Positions 61,501 through 64,000 of a DNA stretch of 64,000 bases are shown piece after piece. The stretch spans positions 1 to 64,000 of the forward strand of contig JAZOAC010000166.1 of assembly GCA_045595285.1 (NCBI GenBank), given 5' to 3'. The translations under genes were made by a program, and so were the position numbers. This DNA is from UBA1731 sp045595285. GTDB taxonomy: Bacteria; Verrucomicrobiota; Kiritimatiellia; RFP12; UBA1067. The notes under the pieces are model-generated. The model saw only the letters and a list, made by a program, of their open reading frames with translations, had not been told where the DNA came from and did not search any database. The stretch's first letter is position 1, and every line of letters begins with the position of its first letter.

Positions 61501-62953
61501 CGCTTCCGCTCCGGCACGCTATCTCTGGCATGACGTGGTGGAAACCTGGCACAGGCTGTTCCCCGCGGCCTTCGCCCCTGCGGACGGTATACATCCCGGT
61601 CTCTACTATCCCGAAGCGTGCTATCTTTTCTGGAGCCCCCGCAAGTACGGGGTCAAGAAATCGTTGAATGCCCGCAGGGAAGCGTTGCGCAAGGTGTATG
61701 GCGACAATCCCTGCTGGGACTGGTGCTACAAGCCTTTTGTCCGTGGCGGCGACTGGGCCATCACCGACAGGTGGTGCGTGGGATGGGAAGGGCACACGGC
61801 GGAACAGGTGGAGGCGAAACGTGCGGACAGCCGTACGCGCATGGCGGAAGGCGAATTGCTGAACGTGGCGCCAATGTGGTACCTCAACGTATGCTGGACG
61901 GAACGCGATATGGGGCTCAAGGAGTTTCCCGGAATCGAGATAAACAGCCAAAAGACCAAATATCGCCGTTGCTGGAATCAGAATACCATGCGCCCTGTGT
62001 ATTGCGCGGGGAACACTCTGTATGAAAAGCTGTTCCGGGAATCCCTTGCCCGCATCCCGAGGGAATATCCGGAGGCTAAGGGCATAGGCTGGGATTCATG
62101 CTTCGCGGGCGAAAGGCTCCCCGAATCGCATCACGGCTTCTACGGGACTCCATGCAAGAGCTTCTGCAAGGGCGAGCCGTTTGCTCATGAGGCCATTGGC
62201 GTATCGGGACTGCTGGATTTCAACCACGAGCAATTCTCGGGCAAGTACCGGATGGCGAATGCCGTCAACCACAAGCTAGCGGCGCCGTGGATGGTAAGCG
62301 TCCGTTCGGATGCGGTCCTCTTCGAGGGCACTCCGATATCGCGCCCGGTTCTCCTGTGGCTTCATGAATCGTTTCGTGCGCGTCTTGGGCCTCGCAAGTC
62401 CTTGACATGGCACAAGGGGTGCGAGATGAAAATGCTCGCATGGGCTGAGTTTGACAAGATGCCGCCGGAATTGCGTGATGACGCCCACCGGCAGATATTG
62501 GACGACTTGCTCTTCCTCTGCTATTACAGAGGAACTGTGCCTGCGGCCATGATTACATCCGAGAACCGCGAGCGTCTCGTCAGCGGGGTGACCGAGCTCA
62601 TGAATCTGATCGCATCCGGTTGGCATGCCTCCCCTGCGTGCGACGTACCGGCTGGCATCCTCGTAGCCCGATATGGTGACGGAGCAGCCACGCGTCTGGC
62701 GGTGATCAATCCGGGCTATGAAAAGCGCGATGCGCAGCTCTTCCTGCCAGGCGAATACTGGCCGGCGTACAAAGACGGCAAGAGGATCGATGTTTCGATT
62801 CCAGCCCGTCATATCGTGATAGTGGATCCGGCGACAGGTGAGTACCGCCCGGCGGAGATTCTGCTGCCCGCTCCTGTCAAGAAGGTGCTGGAGAAGGGGC
62901 TCATGAACTGGATGGATCAGAACGGTCTGCTGGGTCTTTCAACCAAGGATTGA
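58565..62953 (+). CDS. Very large secreted protein: pectate-lyase-like beta-helix fused to a barrel-like hydrolase domain
   Basis: A 1462-residue protein. The signal peptide is followed by VNVRDFGAKGDGVSDDTAAI, the opening of a Pectate_lyase_3 beta-helix (about 50-440). A second helix-like unit begins near 465 (GDYGLAVESSGDDTEGMQRL). A beta-sandwich region follows, and from about 1000 to the end a domain with GIHPGLYYPEACYLFWSPRK, NVAPMWYLNVCWTE and KGIGWDSCFAG resembles putative TIM-barrel glycosidases. No known family fits the C-terminal part securely. The ATG at 58565 is preferred over 58553, which overlaps its own ribosome site AAAGG. It is third gene of the XylR-type operon. Confidence 0.75.
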   Translation: MNIKCRILVFAIVGMMSVLATASAHSAAGPLKADGVGAVKNYAETFFPTDVNVRDFGAKGDGVSDDTAAIQAAAEAAFNRADKMRVSICWRNYSRATRKDTPMPRLVFPQGTYRITGPVFFRGRAQLYGLGNPVIRASSSDMDMFVFHYSVRHYVQGLTMEGGRHQFLVETYNIDSANFTARDCTFRRSSAAAVDSHNWRLASVKRKEVKKKNGRVGTYMPNPSGSGFVRDPRRNSSSVVPYNNSTLITVERCRFEDCAMVADITPDGAVLRDLSVETSVSTECLFQFAGNIHVYGLSVSVKRPAGAKDFAIVDFQRGHGLIENSRFESADGAGVCLVRSSSVPKPLSTPSSIILRNLDVACGGCPEGAIVSCRHSTTPEIIAVTDVRDATGKTVKAVAFEGGITAEDYDRLLLLKTVGSEYSYALSLGRNSSNIDCSLPEVAERFREDVIGVPHATPSLKVPVSGEGRILWGGDYGLAVESSGDDTEGMQRLFDEAARYPGCVAVLPPRCFTLKDSVTLSGRFTVRAAGAAIVTTKDDNLALFRIADGSDVTFEHVFFVGGANHVVCAADRETRVALDCCHSYDAARSAYVMRSPKAKDVIKFTMNGGVSIAPMLYDGNADAVISDTWLYVTAPEPPGVMFRSAVALVNEGKMLYQDVLGCPGLFESVKREGLYDELMKYMAGQTIDFRWVDNKGGEFHSVHSRFGGEFGGFTLAYNSEGGKVQIEGSLACIQFPFMRRTPVYSDKSDADVRMFGVTFKITEAMHNGDVLLQYRSADGTVKAMPKQTLCCVLPRPAKRPADSCGFDRQIALDRFPGCEISASCSLDELVSGRGEDEHYRPCETSAGDVKLQSECIRRAGQDAWDARASVSNLSARPRFLRLVFRAKVPSPGYRFWNGYLNQSETAEKLQEQMDYLRMGLFPAIAAIGKDRSLVLGMDPMMLAARVDTSLVKQDDKKFLQFAFPVYLPPGEGFSASMTFASAPARYLWHDVVETWHRLFPAAFAPADGIHPGLYYPEACYLFWSPRKYGVKKSLNARREALRKVYGDNPCWDWCYKPFVRGGDWAITDRWCVGWEGHTAEQVEAKRADSRTRMAEGELLNVAPMWYLNVCWTERDMGLKEFPGIEINSQKTKYRRCWNQNTMRPVYCAGNTLYEKLFRESLARIPREYPEAKGIGWDSCFAGERLPESHHGFYGTPCKSFCKGEPFAHEAIGVSGLLDFNHEQFSGKYRMANAVNHKLAAPWMVSVRSDAVLFEGTPISRPVLLWLHESFRARLGPRKSLTWHKGCEMKMLAWAEFDKMPPELRDDAHRQILDDLLFLCYYRGTVPAAMITSENRERLVSGVTELMNLIASGWHASPACDVPAGILVARYGDGAATRLAVINPGYEKRDAQLFLPGEYWPAYKDGKRIDVSIPARHIVIVDPATGEYRPAEILLPAPVKKVLEKGLMNWMDQNGLLGLSTKD

Positions 62954-63023
62954 CGCTGCTGTATAGGCGGAAGATGCGGGATGGAACGATTTATCAACCT
63001 AAACCTGAACAAGGAGAAGAAAA

Positions 63024-64000
63024 GTGAAACTGCAAACAAACTCAAGATTAATCATTGCGTCGCTTATTGGTGGACTTCTGGCTCTTGGCTCTAATGCAGC
63101 CAAAGTCACCGTTACGCAGACTGTCGATAGCGTCAAGTGGCAATTGGTTCTCGATACGTCTAAGAAGACGGCTCAACTTGGAGTTGGTGCGAGAATAGGT
63201 ACGTATGAGGCGGCGAATATGGCGGTCCTGGACGGGATGCCGAACAGGCTGGTGGTTCCTTCTTCATTTACGATAGAAGGGGATACCTATAATGTAAATG
63301 CTGTTGCCAACCGTGCCTTCCCGAGAAACAAAGGCGGCTATGTATACAATGCCATATTTCCTCTCAACATAGACATCGAATTAGGGGAAAATCTGTTTAA
63401 TCTTTCGGCAGTTTCAAATATTCTGTTCAAGGGGCCATCGTCTGTTGAGTCTGGGAAAATACAGTCCTATTCGACCATGACACTGCCGGAACCTAAAAAG
63501 CTCAGCAACGCCGATTATTATAACACTTCAATCGTACTCGAATGCAATAACTTGAAGTATGTTGTTGTGGGGCCGAATGTGAAAGTTGATGATACGAATA
63601 AACTGGTGGGTTTATTCCAGTTGAACATAACGGATGCAGTCCTCATTGTTCCCCGGAGTGCCGGTAACATGTCATGGGATGGCAGTCACACCAATGAATT
63701 GGGAGGGGTCGGCAATTCGGTGGTCTACTATGGCCCGTCGGAGGCGTTCGACATTGAAATGTACGATACATACGCAACCTTCATTCCAAATACGGAGGAG
63801 GGGCTGACGATTGCGCTCGAGTTGGCGCAGACGTTTGAGACGGTGTTCAACATTGATGCTCGCCTTGCCGTCAGGAAGCGCATCAACATGACGGCAGAGG
63901 TGGCGGAATCGGCGCTTCAGAGTGTGACGCTGACAGCTGCTCCGCCGTGGTATCTTACGTTTGCGGTGCAAACGCAGTCGCAGCTGGACAATGTGCTTGC
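63024..64000 (+). CDS. Secreted protein, possibly BspA-like leucine-rich repeat, truncated by the window end
   Basis: A GTG start preceded by AAGGAG opens a frame without stop to the window end (325 codons). The signal peptide is LIIASLIGGLLALGSNAA. The mature part has beta segments such as FTIEGDTYNVNAVANRAFP, loosely like the tY-V-t-I-AF pattern of BspA-type repeats, and a C-terminal part with TIALELAQTFETVFN. It is fourth gene in the operon, 70 bases after the beta-helix protein. Function is unknown; binding to polysaccharide or cell surface is a guess. Confidence 0.65.
   Translation, partial: MKLQTNSRLIIASLIGGLLALGSNAAKVTVTQTVDSVKWQLVLDTSKKTAQLGVGARIGTYEAANMAVLDGMPNRLVVPSSFTIEGDTYNVNAVANRAFPRNKGGYVYNAIFPLNIDIELGENLFNLSAVSNILFKGPSSVESGKIQSYSTMTLPEPKKLSNADYYNTSIVLECNNLKYVVVGPNVKVDDTNKLVGLFQLNITDAVLIVPRSAGNMSWDGSHTNELGGVGNSVVYYGPSEAFDIEMYDTYATFIPNTEEGLTIALELAQTFETVFNIDARLAVRKRINMTAEVAESALQSVTLTAAPPWYLTFAVQTQSQLDNVL

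Overview
The window covers a bacterial chromosomal replication origin with about 23 kb on one side and 41 kb on the other. dnaN and dnaA lie on the minus strand (20023-22803). They are followed by an AT-rich gap with two perfect TTATGCACA boxes (22804-23266) and by mnmG on the plus strand. Nearly every gene left of this point is on the minus strand and nearly every gene right of it is on the plus strand, as expected when genes point away from oriC. Taxonomy is inferred from gene style only: many secreted beta-helix and polysaccharide-degrading proteins, an autotransporter-type beta-strand repeat protein, and TGn-TATAAT promoters often placed directly in front of start codons. This suggests a polysaccharide-degrading member of the PVC group, Kiritimatiellota/Verrucomicrobiota-like and possibly gut-associated. 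No rRNA or CRISPR array is present.

Left arm: an amino-acid type Na+ symporter and an acyl-CoA synthetase; pdxS with a divergent PdxR-type regulator; a tightly coupled operon of one BatD/DUF4381-like protein, two von Willebrand A proteins and a fused solute-binding-protein/ABC-permease; rpmE-prfA; a tyrosine phosphatase-dtd operon; a zinc-type dehydrogenase; an XRE regulator; an SGNH hydrolase; an rRNA methyltransferase; dnaN; dnaA.

Origin: the most striking feature is mnmG. It codes for 761 residues against about 620-630 in the family, because of two low-complexity insertions of roughly 100 residues each. The second insertion carries four 16-bp TGTTCCAC(G/A)TGGAACA palindromes that match the bacterial centromere parS. 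Each is read in frame as Cys-Ser-Thr-Trp-Asn, so the centromere appears to be embedded in a tRNA-modification gene about 1 kb from oriC.

Right arm: a 31-residue very basic protein, tRNA-Cys and tRNA-Val and a NusG-like protein; an AraR-like (GntR/LacI) regulator heading a seven-gene polysaccharide operon (GH2 beta-mannosidase, two GH28-like proteins, phosphoesterase, autotransporter-repeat protein); a truncated REP-associated transposase joined to the 3' remnant of a beta-galactosidase; nadC-HAD; a leucine operon leuA-leuC-leuD-leuB preceded by a leucine-rich leader peptide and attenuator; an MscS-type channel; a metallo-beta-lactamase fold protein; and a XylR-like regulator. That regulator probably drives two operons that share a 42-bp promoter element: a transporter/SDR/aldolase-like operon, and a GH-A glycosidase/acetyl-xylan esterase/large beta-helix protein operon that runs off the window. 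REP-like palindromes, a GxxExxY protein and a Fic protein sit between these two operons.

All calls are from reading the sequence; no database search was run.
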